Shown in pieces: positions 13,201 through 25,991 of a stretch of DNA of 64,000 nt (the stretch's first letter is position 1; each line of letters opens with the position of its first letter). This stretch comes from Anisakis pegreffii (Eukaryota > Nematoda > Chromadorea > Rhabditida > Anisakidae): assembly GCA_035041965.1 (NCBI GenBank), contig JAPYMA010000304.1:62001-126000 (forward strand), read 5' to 3'. The position numbers and the translations under genes were made by a program. A model generated the notes under the pieces. That model saw only the letters and a program-made list of their open reading frames with translations. It was not told the origin of the DNA and did no database searches.

Positions 13201-16200
13201 CTGAAGATAAAACAGATATCACACACGTAAAGCTAATGAATTTAGAAAGTGAAGTTGACTTGTTGTGATAATTTGTAATGAACTTGGCACTTTTAGGGTC
13301 CAACTGAGGATATGGTTCGGCAAGGTGAGAACGCAATTCGACATAGTCGAATTTTGGTGGAACAAATGGAAGCAGAAGCAGATCGTGAACCTGAACGACG
13401 TGATCGTTTGTTGGATGCAGCTCGGTCCGTTGCGCAAGCAACCAGCAGGATGATTGATGCAACCAAAGTAAAATTATTATCAATCACTCAAAGTTATTCT
13501 AAAATAATTTATGGAATTTCATCCATCTAGAGCTTATCATTGATTGTTGCATTTAATCAGTATTATTTATGGACACTTGAGAATCATTATTGTTTCATTT
13601 TTTGATGAACATCTACAATTATTTTATAAGCAGCTGACGACTTTCATGAAGAATGTGTAATTTAATTGTTCATTTAAACTTTAGTAGCAAAGAGAAATTC
13701 ACTACAGGAATGTCAGAGCCATCCACAAGCGGCCGAGTCACAGGTTGCACTGCGATCTGCAGCCGAAAAACTGGTCACTGTAACGAGCGAAGCAACCAGT
13801 GAGGAACAGTCTGTACGTACAATGGAACATCTTGAACAGGTAAGGGAGTGGATGACTCAAATCGTGTAATGTTCTCATTAATACACACTTGGAAATATAT
13901 CCAAACAAAGGCGAATCTGATGAAGATTTCAGTGCGAAATGTATGTTTGTGTTACTAACAATTAAAAGTTATACTAAGCAGAAAGCTTTGGACCTAAAGT
14001 AAGCAATTTGGCGCAGTTCAAAATACATAAATAGAAGTGCGTGATGATTGTCAGTCTTTATCACTTGATGTTCTCTTCTTGAATGTCGAATGATATGTTC
14101 TTGTCTGTCGATGAAAAGAGATTGTGCAATGAACACGTATGAAATTCAAATTCGAAAAACACCTGATTGAAGGCAGCAAAACAAGCAGCAGCGGCTGCAA
14201 CCCAAACGATAGCTGCAGCAAATGCTTGTCAGCAGCATATTCAATCAACGACCGTCACGGAGACTCTTGTGGTGGAATGCACTGAAACTGCAGAGCATGT
14301 TCCACGACTAATTGCGTCGATTCGAGAAAGCCAATCGGCACATTCACCTGGTGATAAATTCCGTGCACAAAGTAATCTGATTCGCGATACCCAGCAGGTA
14401 GTATATTAGTTTTGATAATATTTTTTTGTTCATTTGATTATGTAGTATTTCAGCAAACTTCATTCAAATATCTGCATATTAGTATATGATGAGTTTTTTT
14501 CTGCAGTTACTGAATTAGTAAATGAATGAATAAGGATTGACATTGCTTTCGCAGTCGTCTCTTTGCTGAAAAAGCTTTGTGGTCCAGTTTATTTGCATTC
14601 TTCACGCACCTGCTGAATGCTACTTGAATTTTCTTGTGAATAATGAGCCAATCGTAGTCGAGTTTTGTCAAGGAAAGGTTGAAAAAATGAATTGATAATT
14701 ATGCATGTGTCAATATATAATTATGCATCTTCGATCGTTTGTTCCATTAATTCGATTGATCACTTATGTGATCTTGAACAGAAGCATTAAATAAACATTA
14801 ATATCAACCTCAGATAGCATAAAATTATCTGATTGATAGGTGAATTGTTTAGTACCTGTAAACATGTTCCTCCACTTCAACAATCGCTTTTCTTTTGCCT
14901 CTTTTTCTATCGCTTTGTGATCGTTTCGTTTTGTCAATGCGTGTTGGGTTGAAAGTGAATTCATTCTTGACCAGTTGATCATTCATTTGTGCAGATTTGA
15001 ATATACGATATCCATGAGTTAAGATTAGTTATTCTCAATATTTTCTTCGTTTCTAGTAGATAATAAATTGGTGAATGTTTGATAAATTCGGTAGAAAATT
15101 ACTGGAGTTCGAGCAGTTTTAAGGGAGGGTTTTTTATCATAACCAGTCAGCATCTTGGAGTTCTTTCAACCCAACATGTCAGCCTCTTTTTTTTTTTGCT
15201 TTTCGTGATATGAAGCGAATCTTTCAAATGTATAGACTTCTTCTTGCCAATCTGCACAGCATGTGATGTTTATCACTCATTTCTTGTCGCCCGTTCCGGT
15301 ATGATGTCGCAGCATTGTGGTTTCAATAAACTTAAATTAATGCTATTTGCAAAAAAAATAATGATTTTGCCTCTGCAAAAGAAAGGGCTAACTTTGTGCT
15401 TATATAATTTTTCGATTCAGTTTCATATCAGCATCTCTGTGAAAACAATGACGAAATAGATTTTTAAAAACCACGTACATGATGACAGTGACATCCTATC
15501 GGCACTTTTTCCATAGTATTTTATCAAAACTTATTCTTTTTTTTTGAATCGGTTTAACTCGAATTGCACTGCCATAATAGCATTTCACTGTACACTAGTG
15601 CTGTTTCACGTGAATGCTTTTCAATAAATCGTATTTTTTTCACAAGCGCTATCGTTCACAGTCGATTTGCCGGATCCGTTGACGATGTTTCTTTTTTTGG
15701 GTGGGGGGATACGGGAAGATGATCATAGGTTCAATATATGATGTGAATTCGACAAGAAAAGGGAGTGATCTTCACATATGGATGATCTGATGAAATAGCT
15801 GACAATGCGATATTCATTCATTGTCCTTAAAGTGTTCGTGCATGAACTCGCATCATTCTTTTTTCGTCATCTGACAAAGTAATGGCGACAACTTGGTTCC
15901 GACTGGAATGCATGCATGATGACAATAAATCCCTCTTTCAAGGGAATTACTACATATAAGATATATATATCAACTTTAAAGTGCAAGTATAATTATAAGC
16001 AGTATGCAAATTGCACGTTTGTCGAGGGATGAAATTCGAAGTTTCACAACAAAATGAATGAGCAAGTAAATGAAATACGCAGAGATACGAGTATGTGCTT
16101 CAATGAATTAGACTCGCCGTCTCGATCTCAAATGAACGTTTTATTGATGATGCATATGAGTGAGTTGATTGAGTGGAGTTTTGTTTTAAAATTTGATAGA

Positions 16201-19200
16201 ACTCCTCAGGAATGTGGTCTATTAGTTATGGATGAAGAGGAGATGGGATTGATAATGGAATGAGTTGCATTCGATTCTTATTCTTCGAACGAAATTTTTG
16301 CTGGAGATTGATAACGGTGAATGTAAACTCTCGCTTTTGATCTGGTGATGATAATGGTTTTGAATTGGCATTCCTTTCAGTTGCTAGAATATAAGTGATC
16401 AATAAATTTGCATGTTCTTTACAGAAGGTATTGCATTTTAAGGTGTTGAGACCGGCAACTCGTCTGGTTGAAGTGGCACGTCAAACGGTACCATCGGTAG
16501 GTGAACAACACGTAGCAAATCATTTACAGTCCACCAGTCAACAGCTGTCCACTCAGTTGGCTGAACTCCGCGTTGCACTCAACAATGCTCAACAACTTAA
16601 TTTTGATATGCAACTGCAACATTCCGAAGATTTGATCAATGAACTTGACAATGAATTGATGCAAATTTCACATGCTGCCCAAAATGGACAGCTTATTACG
16701 GTTCCAGGTGAATCTGCTGAAACTGCCACATCTAAGCTAATGGCTTCAGCAAGACAGGTTCGTAATAAACACTTGAAAATGAACCATTTCATGGCTAACT
16801 CGCTATAATAAGTTTGTTGTAATAACTCAGAACGAATATTACATTGCGTCAAATCATTCAGGTTGGATCGACGCTGACGCAGATGGTCAGTGCGGCAGCC
16901 AGTGGTGATCGTCAACATGCTGGCGCGAGTGCAGTTGAAGTGGCTCAGTCGTTACGGTCATTCACTTCAACTGTTCATGGTGTTTGTGCGACCAGAAATG
17001 ATACACCCATTGAGAGATTTATCGTATCCGCACGCTCAGTGGTGCATGATTCGGGTCGTGTGTTCGATCGAGTGCGTGAGAATGCAGCTGCTGAGCAACT
17101 CGCTGAAGCAACCAGGACAGTTTCTGTTTCATTACGCCAGTGCCTTTCATCGCTTCCCGACAGCCAACATATCGAAAAAGCAATCAACCAAATTCGCTCC
17201 TATCGAGTTTCCGAAACAGCGGCTCCAGTCGATTTGCGCATAGCTGCATCACGTCTAATTGAATCATGTTCGCAGTTGGCTGTTAAGCTCGAGGCACAAG
17301 AGCAGTCGGCTGCAGTTGACGTATTTGTACGTTCGTATACCGAATTCCACACGGGGGTTGCTCAAGCGATTCAGCAACAGCCAGATGCATTACAACGCCA
17401 GCAGTGTATTGCATACTTGGAAGAAGTGCGAGAAGAAGCCATTAATATTATTGTGCGTACTCACAATGCGTCGTTAGACTCTGCCAACGCCACTGCTCTA
17501 CAAGCATTATCCCAATCAACCCGGTCGTTGACTGAATCTGTCAATGCGATCGTTGAAAGCGTCGTTCGAGAAGCACCGTGGCAACGTGAATGTGAAGCAG
17601 CTCTTAGACAAATACAGGTGTCTAACTTTCACAGTGTTTATTTGCTGATAACATTCTGACACTGCTTGCTTGTAAAGTAAGAATATCTACTAAGTGTTCT
17701 GTATTTAAAATATTCATCTTCAGTCAGTACGATACATGCTGGAACGTGCAAATTTACCAGTGAATAGTGAAGGCTATTATGAAAGTCTTGACTCGGTAAC
17801 AGAACAAGCGAAACGACTTGGTGAAGGTATGACGGGTATTGCAAGACACGCGAAAAGTCAGGATACACAATTGCTATGTGAAAGTGTTCGTGCTGCGTCA
17901 AATGCGGTTTGTGGGCTTGCTGAAGGTGCAACACAGGTTTGTAGCATCACATATTGACGTTTTATTCTCGCTTTATTTAAATGTCAAGATTTTCGATTCG
18001 GACGTCAGCTTAATTGCTCGTTTCATGGACCGTTTGGTCATCTACTAGAATGATTTTGCAGAGCGCTTATTTGGTTGGTGTATCAGATGCAAGAAGTCAA
18101 CCAGGACGTGCGGCTATTATCGATACAGCCAAATGTGATCGTTCTGTTCAGTTGGTAAAACAAATTTGCGAACGTATTCGACGTAGTGAATATACGCAAC
18201 AACAAATACTTGATGTATGTTTACGTTGTTTAGTGATTCATTGATTTGTTGTTCACTTTATGGTCAAATGTTAACTTAGCGGTTTAACAGAGCTGATTCG
18301 TTTGTATGCATACTGGTAATGATCAGCAATTGTTTCTCGTAGTGCTGTGGATATTTTTTTGAGCAATTGCTATTTATCGTTATTGTCAGAATCATCTTAT
18401 GCGGAGTGTAGCGCTTTTTTTGTTTCTGTTTTATTTGAGTTTATGTGCAAAAATTCAAATGTGCATTGCTTTTAAAAAAAGAACATTCATCATGTAGGTT
18501 CGTTCATTGAAGGATGCGACTGTGGTGGCCAAACATACATCGACGTTAGCGAATCTATGCCGCGAAGCATCAGAACGCACTTCCAATGTGAATGTCAAGA
18601 AACAGTTCATTAATTGTGCCAGAGATGTGGCATCATCGACTGCTTCATTGATAACATCTGTTAAACAATTAGACAGCTCCTTCACGTACTTATTATCGCT
18701 AAATTTATTCTTTGCATAATTACTTAATATTTGCAATGTGTTTTGTTCAGTGCTTTCAAATCGTATGACTACGATGATAGATATATTATTGATAGAGATC
18801 ATGAAAAGTTATCGAATTTCAATGGTTGTCTAGAAATGAGTTAATAAATGACTTCCTACTGCTTTGGTAGGTATCGTTATGAATTGACATATGATCGCAT
18901 TGTGTATTATTTTTATCGTACTGTTTTTTATTATCGTCATATATGAACTGAATTACTTCTGCAGTGAACGCCACCAGCAAGAATGCACTGAAGCGGCTCA
19001 TTCACTGCATACGGCTGCCGAGCAACTGGAAACATTCGTAGATAATCCAGACTTCGCAGCTGTTCCAGCGAAGATATCTGTTTCGGGATCGGATGCTCAA
19101 AGATCCATCCTTCATTCTGCTAAACACATGCTTGATGCAAGCTGTGATATGATTGTGTGAGTGGTGTATTTGCTCTGATTGTGAGTTATCTGATGCAGTG

Positions 19201-22200
19201 CAGTCGAATTTATTCATTCCTATGTATTTACAGTACTGCAAAACAGTTGGCTGCTTCCCCGACTGATGCGCCTACATGGCAACGACTCGCCGATAATTCG
19301 AAGGTCGTTAGTGAAAGCATTAAACGACTCGTTGCAGCAATACGTGAAAAGGCACCTGGCCAAGTGGGTCCTTATTATTAGTTTTTCACATTTAATCACT
19401 TTTAAGTTCCTTGTGATCTGTTCATGCATTATCAGAACTCAGTTGGATGGATGGTCTCCGAACGTAATTGATAGTTGATTTAAGGCTGATTTGGATAGTG
19501 CAATAATAAGTCTTCGTGAGATGTTAACGCAGATAGATCGTGCCTCAATTGATGCGTATCAAGATCAGTTACCGCGAAGTAGCGTCACTGAACAGCGAGT
19601 CCACCAACAAATATTACACGCATGTCAATCACTTCATGACAGGTCAGTACTGTTTGATGCTGCTTGAACTTATTGCAAAGCAAGTCTTTTGGCTTTTTAT
19701 TCGCAAATACATAGTGAACCTGAATCAAATTTCCTTTGTTTATCGAGAATTCTGATTCTGATGAATTATAATAACTCAGATCAATATGTAGTATTATATG
19801 AAAAGCAGATGAGTGAATCAGTACGTATGTGCGTAACTGAATTTATGAATGCATTGAGTTGTGATGTGAATCGTTTCAGAATTGAACCACTTCGAGATGC
19901 AGCAGTCGGCCATTCAGAAGGTTTAGGTCATAGCGTGCGAGAACATATGGCTGCAATAGAGCCGTTAGTTCAGTCTTGTGTTCAAGCAGCTTCGATTACC
20001 TACGATACTAAGGCGCAGAGCACTTTCTTCGAGCAGTGCAAGACTGTTGTAGAGGCTGAACTTCAAATGATCTACGCTTGTAAAGATGCTGGTGGCAATC
20101 CGAAAGCTCGTGATCTGCACGTGGTGGTTGACGAAAGTGCCACTCAGTTGCGTGATGCAATTGTTGATATGCAACGTAACGTGAATCGTATGGCATCTGA
20201 AGCGGGTGTAATTCACGGTGTTGTTGAGAATATTTCAAGATCAATCGCACTCACTGACGAAAGCAGTTCGAGCGCTGCTGGTTCGTTTACAGATGCGCAA
20301 ACACGCATGATGAGTGCCTTAGAAGAAATATCGCGTATTGCAACTGATATGCCGATGACTGAAGTTGAGGCACTCGGTCCATTAGCACTTCGATTATCGG
20401 AACGATATTCTGATTTGGCCTCAGAATCAAGACTTGCAATTGCAACGTTGTCATCTCCGAATCTTGCCCAAAAACTTCGTGTTGCCGTACAGAAACTGGG
20501 CACAGCTTGTATAGAGGTCGTTAAAATTGCTGGACAACGTAGAGCGCATCCTGAAGATAAGGTATGTATTTGCAAATGTGCATTGTTGCATTTTTGATTT
20601 TACGAAAACATGTAAAAATATTATTGTAAGTGAACACTATCGTGTCATCAGCATAGCAAAGCAAACATCTGACAACTATAAACATTTTCAGCGTTTGCTA
20701 GACGATCTTTCACGTGGGTCACGTACCGTTGTAGAACGAGTTCAAGAAGTATTAGCTGCACTACATGAAGGTTCTAAAGGTACTCAAGCATGTATCAATG
20801 CTGCTAATACCGTATCCGGCATCATTGGCGATCTTGACACAACGATCATGTTCGCTACTGCCGGTTCATTGAATCCACAGAAGGAGAGCGAGAAATTTGG
20901 CGATCATCGGTGATTTTTCATTTGTATCTGATAGATTCAGTCACTGACTACTACTCTGCTGATGGGTGCCCGTAAGCCTAGATCAAACAGCTATATGGAT
21001 AATATGTTGACCAGGATTGTATTTGCCCAACTACGTGCATTTTTTTTTTGCCATTTAAGAGAAGCGATACTGAAAACAGCGAAAGCGTTGGTTGAGGATA
21101 CTAAAGCTCTTGTCGCTGGTGCAGCATCAAATCAGGAGCAGTTGGCGGTTGCAGCGCAGAATGCTGTTCGAACGATTGTGAATCTATCGGATGCAGTTAA
21201 AAACGGAGCCGTTTCGCTGTCGTCGGACAACGCCGAGGCGCAAGTGATGGTTATTCATGCTGGTAAGTGAATTAATTCGTTATGCTTATCTCGGATATAT
21301 TATGTGCTTCACAACTCAAGTAAGTGCGTCAGACTGCTTCGGCACTTGCTTTCTGTTGTTTTTAGTACGCGATGTGGCTGCAGCGCTTTCGAATCTAATC
21401 CAGGCAACCAAGAATGCATCCGGACGTTCACTTCATGATCCTGCAATGAGTCATCTCAAAGAGGCTGCAAAGGTTTGCATTCTTATTTTCATACGTATCC
21501 CCTTTATGATATTAAATTTTTTTCGGAGATAGGAGTAGATTGGAAAATCGCTTCTGTGTTGCTGATGATTCATTGAGATCGTAAATCAGTTTGATTGAAA
21601 TGTATGTAATGGAATGTTTTTTCGAAACAGCCATTTAACTTTTCGTAGATATATTGTAAGTGAGAATGTTTTGATTTGTTCTCAATGCAGTCGTCCCATT
21701 TTGTTTGCGGTTGATAATGTTTGTTTGTTGACGAATAGGAAGCGATTTTTTTGTTTTTCGGTTGGAGCGATGAAGTAGTTCATGTAATATTTCTTCGAAT
21801 TTGTTTGTTTATAGAATGCAAACGAATAAAAATTTTTTGGTTTCTGTTCCTTGAACGGCTCGAAACTAATTTGATCAGTGGCAGTTGAGTGGGTGGGTGA
21901 ATAGCTGGATACACAGTGCCAATCAATACTAGTAACAGCTGTTCAAATTAAAAACAATAGACGAACTGATCATTATCAACATTGAATAATCACATCATCA
22001 ACGAGCAACTCTTTCATAATGACGACTGTGTTCAGTTAATGGTAACAAATGTAACTTCATTGCTGAAAACAGTAAAAACGGTAGAAGACGAACATCAACG
22101 AGGTACACGAGCTCTCGAAGCAGCGATCGAGGCTATCGGTCAAGAGATTCGTTTATACGATAGTGGTGAGGCTCCGTCCAGAGGTGTGTGTGTGTGTATT

Positions 22201-25200
22201 GGAACTTTTTTGTTTTCCTTTTTGTTTATCGTGGTGTCGACTGAGATTGTTGCTAATCTTTATTGATCGATTATTCAACTTCGGATGAAACTGCTGTCCG
22301 CATTCGGGATACGAACTAACGATCCTATGTGATTCGACTGCAAAAGTTCAGAAATTGGCAGCTTAGCAGGAGAACTTTTTAGGTACAGCAACAGCAGAGG
22401 ATGTGATTCGTTCAACCAAGCAACTAACAATTGCAACATCAAGGGCTGCGTCTGCAGCACAGACACTTCAACAAAGTGACGTTATCGCGGCAGCGAATCT
22501 TGCTAGACAGTCGGTTTGCGATCTGTTGGCAACAACACGCGCAGCTGCACAATCTGCAGACTCAGTTGAGGCACGGTACGATCATTTTTTCGTTTCGCTT
22601 CAGTATATATTTGTTTTCTAATGAAGTTAATTCTTCGATACAAAATATTCTCTCGTTGACAGTTTCTCCATAGCTTTTCGCTATCAGAATCATTTTCATT
22701 TCGAAGAATATTTCTTTTTCAGTTGACAATATTTATCCTTTATTCACAAGTTCATGCTGTCCACTTATAAAATGGTATCTATGTTTCGGAGCAATTACAC
22801 AGTTATTAGACGTATTTTGATTGGTTGATTTTTGCAGTTATCACACATTGGATTGCGGTCGTGAAGTAGCTGTCCAAGTACGATCTTTACTCATAACTTT
22901 ACAAACTCTTCTGGTGCGATCTGACGATCCTCTTGCTCGTAGTGCTCTTCTGGATGCTTCGAGGAGAGTTGCGAAGGTATCTTCTTCATCCTTCACTCAC
23001 CTGTTCATTTTCATTCCTTGTTTCACATTCAGTTATCTCAATTTCCTATCGTTTTCTTTCAATTTCTACTCGATCACAGCATCGTGATATCCATATATGC
23101 TTGACGAAAGAGCGCTCTTAATCATGCAAGTTTTTTTTTTCAGGTAGTTGGTGAACTAGCCAACTGTGGAGAGTTACTGAAAGGAGATTCGTGGTCAGAT
23201 CCGTCAGATCCCACAGCTGTCGCAGAAAACGAACTCATTGGAGCGGCCAACTCTATTGAGGCAGCTGCTGTTAAACTTGCACAGCTGAGGCCAAGACACG
23301 TTCATGTAAGCTTACTTCGTTCATTTTACAGTTACGTTATGTAATAATGCATCCCAGAGATGATAATATTCAGTATGTGAAATCAATTATTGTTTTGCGT
23401 TGTAATAGCTAAATGAATGAATGCATCGAATCTAAGTCGTTTGCAATCGCAATATTTCAACAATTATGCATCGTGTTCTTCAGTATTTATTGTTTACTTC
23501 AAATGTTGCTGCTCATAAGCAAATCAGTCGTATTGTTTTACTCGGCAAGAGTATCTGTGACAAACACGAAAATTAAACAACTGGCACAAGCATGTGCAGC
23601 GTTGATATGTCTGGTATTCTTGGGTTGGGTTTTTGTCAACCAGTATCTCAGACGTATCATCGTTATGCAATGCATCGGGCATCTACTATCAACAACACCA
23701 TTTCCCCTCCCCGCTTCAGTGCACCATATTTCAATCAGTCTGATCCGGAGATCAAAGAGGAAATCACCTTGAAAATGTTTTATTCTATTCTATTCTATTT
23801 TATTCAGTTCTGTTCTATCCATTTCGTGATCTTATCACGTTTGCTGCAGCTAACAACTATCATACTATTATAACTGATAAAACGTAAATTTGCTGCCAAT
23901 TATATGTATTATTTCAGTTTATGTGCTACGATTTCTGTTGTATCTTATTGATGCGTATTGCTCGCTATCACATTGCTCTCAACTTTATGTTTTCGATGCA
24001 TTCACCTAAAATAATGTAAACTTTGTTTCTACATGGGCAGTTACCATCACAGAACTATTACTTATTAACGAGATGTAGCAGATAATCGTCATTCACGATT
24101 CTCTTTAATTAAGATTCAGTCAAAATGAATGTTTTTTTGTATGATTCTTATCGATTACTGAATCGAAGAGGATTTTGTATGTTGCTGTCCGTTGGGTGGC
24201 GTTCACTGTGTTGTGAAGTGAAATAGTTATCGAATAGAATGAATGCTGTTCAAATGCAATACGTAAACTGAATGAACAATTCAGAAAGTCGATGAATCGT
24301 TGACATTTGACGAACAAATCCTTACGGCAGCCAAGTCGATTGCAAGTGCTGTTCAGACACTTGTTAAAGCCGCATCTGCTGCACAGCGCGAGTTAGTCGC
24401 TCAGGGAAGGTGTGTGCAAATTTCGACTCAATTTTAATATCTATGCAATGTCTTGTGCATTTATTGAAGTTGAGTATGATAATATCGCATTATAAACCTT
24501 ACTTTTTTCTGTCATCGTAAATCACTTCAGAATTGCTTTTAGTTATCCAGAGAAGTCGTTCTTTAATATTTGCGATAATTCATCCATAATCGTTCGAAGT
24601 TTTTATTCCTGATTGTGACTTATGTCCACATTGGCAGCCCCAGGCACTTCCAGTAGTCATAAGCATGCTCCGTTTCTGCTTTGAGTTTGTTGAAAAGAAA
24701 GAATGCTTGTTCCTACATTTTGAGTCAGTCAGAAACTTTTTCCTAGAATGAATGATTATTTAGTATTGCTCATTATCTTTTGTTGAAGACTAGAAGCACA
24801 TCCAGCGTTTGCTACTGATGATTACCAGTGGTCAGAAGGACTCATATCAGCAGCGCGCCTGGTGGCCGCTGCAGTACATCAACTTTGCGAAGCAGCTAAT
24901 GCTTTAGTTCAAGGACACTCTTCTGAAGAGAAACTCATTTCTGCGGCCAAACAGGTTCGACATCTCATCTTCTCATGTCTGTCAATGTAAATTGTTGGTA
25001 AAACAACGTATATATGCTGTAAGAAAAGTGATTGTTTGCTGCAGTGAGTTGTTCAAGAAAGGCACTTCATTTCAAATGGCAAATTTGCATTGCAGGTGGC
25101 ATCCTCAACAGCACATCTTCTGGTTGCATGTAAAGTAAAATCAGATTTGGACAGTCGTGCAATGCAACGATTGCAGTCAGCTGGACACGCCGTGAAAACA

Positions 25201-25596
25201 GCTACTGAACATCTCGTGCAAGCTGCACGATCAGCAATTCATGAAGATGAACGAACCTTGGTTATATCCCAACGAATGGTGTCTGGTATTGCTCAGGTTA
25301 GCCTTAGTTGTCTCAAAATCAATCTCAGAAAGTTTTAATAGAAAATGAAGAATGTAGAGAACAGAGACTAGGATTCAATTGTGTTGAAAATTCAGGTACG
25401 GCGCATAACTCATGTAATACCCTATGATATCTTATAGTCTCAATTGAGAGAAATGATTTTATAGGTTATGGATGCACAAGAACAAGTGCTTCGAAAAGAA
25501 CGTGAATTGACTGAGGCAAGAGGTAAATTGGCTGCACTTCATAAAGCCAGATATGAACGTGGCTTATCTCCATCGAACGAATCACCGCAATTTTAA
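1264..25596 (+). CDS. tln-1: Talin, complete, 35 coding exons
   Basis: Talin is the cytoplasmic adaptor that activates integrins through its FERM head and ties them to actin through a helical rod, at muscle attachments and focal adhesions. Exons I traced: 1264-1411, 1953-2050, 2676-2834, 4175-4375, 8366-8598, 8783-9107, 9545-9676, 9966-10187, 10490-10687, 10796-10976, 11928-12168, 12546-12951, 13297-13467, 13708-13839, 14173-14397, 16443-16757, 16862-17617, 17724-17936, 18062-18214, 18498-18685, 18965-19156, 19234-19363, 19485-19642, 19880-20561, 20692-20909, 21060-21262, 21366-21472, 22036-22183, 22383-22575, 22838-22976, 23144-23305, 24285-24409, 24789-24954, 25096-25296, 25465-25596. All phases agree and sum to 7653 nt (2550 residues), close to vertebrate talin-1 (about 2541). 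The head keeps [19 protein letters not shown] and [10 protein letters not shown]; the rod keeps [16 protein letters not shown]. No frameshift is visible. The ATG is chosen because it opens the conserved N-terminus. An AATAAA lies at 25782. Confidence 0.97.
3421..3540 (+). repeat. Dispersed repeat, copy 1 (partner at 5007-5122)
   Basis: About 115 bp here, from AAATTCAGCTTAGCGTATAC to the CTAATCTTCT..ACGATTTG block, recur in the same orientation at 5007-5122 with a few substitutions and small indels. Copy 2 runs straight into the LINE remnant, so both may be pieces of the same retrotransposon upstream of its RT motif 0. Copy 1 loses similarity where the RT-coding part begins. Confidence 0.75.
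4430..4720 (+). repeat. Diverged dispersed repeat, left copy
   Basis: This stretch aligns by eye, in the same order and orientation, with 6590-6860. Both have a CTAATCA..A.TTC block, an AAAA(T)ATTTTCG block, a CGCTGACRAAAAAGTA block, and a CTGAAAGT-like then CCAAATTTGC-like block. The two copies flank the LINE remnant. They look too diverged to be recent LTRs, and no TG..CA ends are seen. Confidence 0.55.
5007..5122 (+). repeat. Dispersed repeat, copy 2
   Basis: This is the second copy of the block at 3421-3540 and directly abuts the reverse-transcriptase remnant in talin intron 4. The shared core reads TTCAGCTTAGCGTATACAA, then ACACCATCAATTTTG, then CTAATCTTCT. The pairing was seen by eye; a dot plot would give exact ends and identity. 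Confidence 0.75.
5095..6260 (+). mobile_element. Decayed non-LTR (LINE) retrotransposon, reverse transcriptase remnant
   Basis: Within talin intron 4 the plus strand keeps recognisable reverse-transcriptase blocks spread over several frames. In order they are: [15 protein letters not shown] near 5127 (motif usually written RPISLTS..SK..E); [12 protein letters not shown] near 5308 (motif A, with the first catalytic Asp); [13 protein letters not shown] near 5475 (the VPQG.VLGPLLF motif); and [17 protein letters not shown] near 5765 (the thumb motif of CR1/Jockey-type elements). The YADD box is not recognisable in a clean frame. Stops and frameshifts lie between blocks, so it is inactive. The order and spacing fit a CR1-like LINE. 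The boundaries are approximate. Confidence 0.8.
6590..6860 (+). repeat. Diverged dispersed repeat, right copy
   Basis: This is the partner of 4430-4720. It begins at GTGGGCAGACTACTGG and contains CGCTGACGAAAAAGTATCAG and AAATTTGCAATCGCG. It runs directly into the 31-bp minisatellite at 6858. Confidence 0.55.
6858..7060 (+). repeat. 31-bp minisatellite, about 6.5 units
   Basis: The unit is CTCGGGGTTCGTTGGGAATG followed by TGATTGGGAAT, 31 bp. About 6.5 copies lie in talin intron 4. Units vary at two sites (GTTGG/GTTTG and AATG/AATA), and the variants alternate along the array. Because 31 is not a multiple of three, the reverse strand stays open across the array as a pseudo-repetitive peptide; I do not regard that as a gene. 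Confidence 0.95.
23144..25596 (+). other. tln-1: Talin C-terminal I/LWEQ (THATCH) actin-binding domain and dimer helix
   Basis: Exons 31-35 encode roughly residues 2290-2550. The blocks [56 protein letters not shown] and RMVSGIAQV follow the I/LWEQ order seen in talins and HIP1/Sla2 proteins. The last exon gives a short coiled helix ([21 protein letters not shown]) that in talin forms the antiparallel dimer needed for actin binding. It ends in a short tail closing with SPSNESPQF and a TAA. Domain order and function come from family knowledge; the residues are read directly. All splice phases here agree. Confidence 0.9.
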
Positions 25597-25781
25597 TGAG
25601 ACGCAAATTACCAGTGAAGTGGTAGTAGTAGAAGTAGGTGAGGTGAGCTGATTATGGAACAATGTTATCACCTTTTAAATCAACAGTGCGATTTTCTGAT
25701 TACGCATATTCGACTAATGCCTTAAATACTTATAAATACATGTGCGTATAATAAAACTATACGTTTATATATTAAATATTA

Positions 25782-25787
25782 AATAAA
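25782..25787 (+). terminator. tln-1: Putative talin polyadenylation signal
   Basis: AATAAA lies 186 bp after the TAA stop, within an AT-rich stretch with further AATAAA-like hexamers nearby (about 25795-25803). Confidence 0.55.
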
Positions 25788-25864
25788 ATAAATATTGAAT
25801 AAAATTATTCATTGTATGACTCAAGCTGTAAAGGTAAATCAGAGTTCGACTTTGATGAGGCATA

Positions 25865-25991
25865 TCACTCACTCAACATTGAAACACCTCAATGTTTCAA
25901 TGTTGAGGTGTTTTAATTTTGAGGTGTTTCAATGTTGAGGTGTTTTAATGTTGAGGTGTTTCAATGTTGAGGTGTTTCAATGTTGAGGTGT
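25865..25991 (+). repeat. 16-bp minisatellite downstream of talin, with an inverted unit at its start
   Basis: The unit GAGGTGTTTCAATGTT (with TTTTAATGTT and TTTTAATTTT variants) repeats about six times just after the talin polyadenylation region. The array opens with a reverse-complement unit (AACATTGAAACACCTCAA), so the first part can fold into a hairpin. I see no coding function. Confidence 0.9.

Noticed and set aside
19689..19879. Upstream extension of the talin exon 24 frame (reading through [16 protein letters not shown])
   Set aside because: It is open but disrupts the alignment to talin (LHD-R-IEPL). The consensus acceptor CGTTTCAG at 19872-19879 restores both phase and homology.
25865..25991. 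CRISPR-like array
   Set aside because: Contiguous 16-bp units without unique spacers in a eukaryotic genome: a minisatellite.
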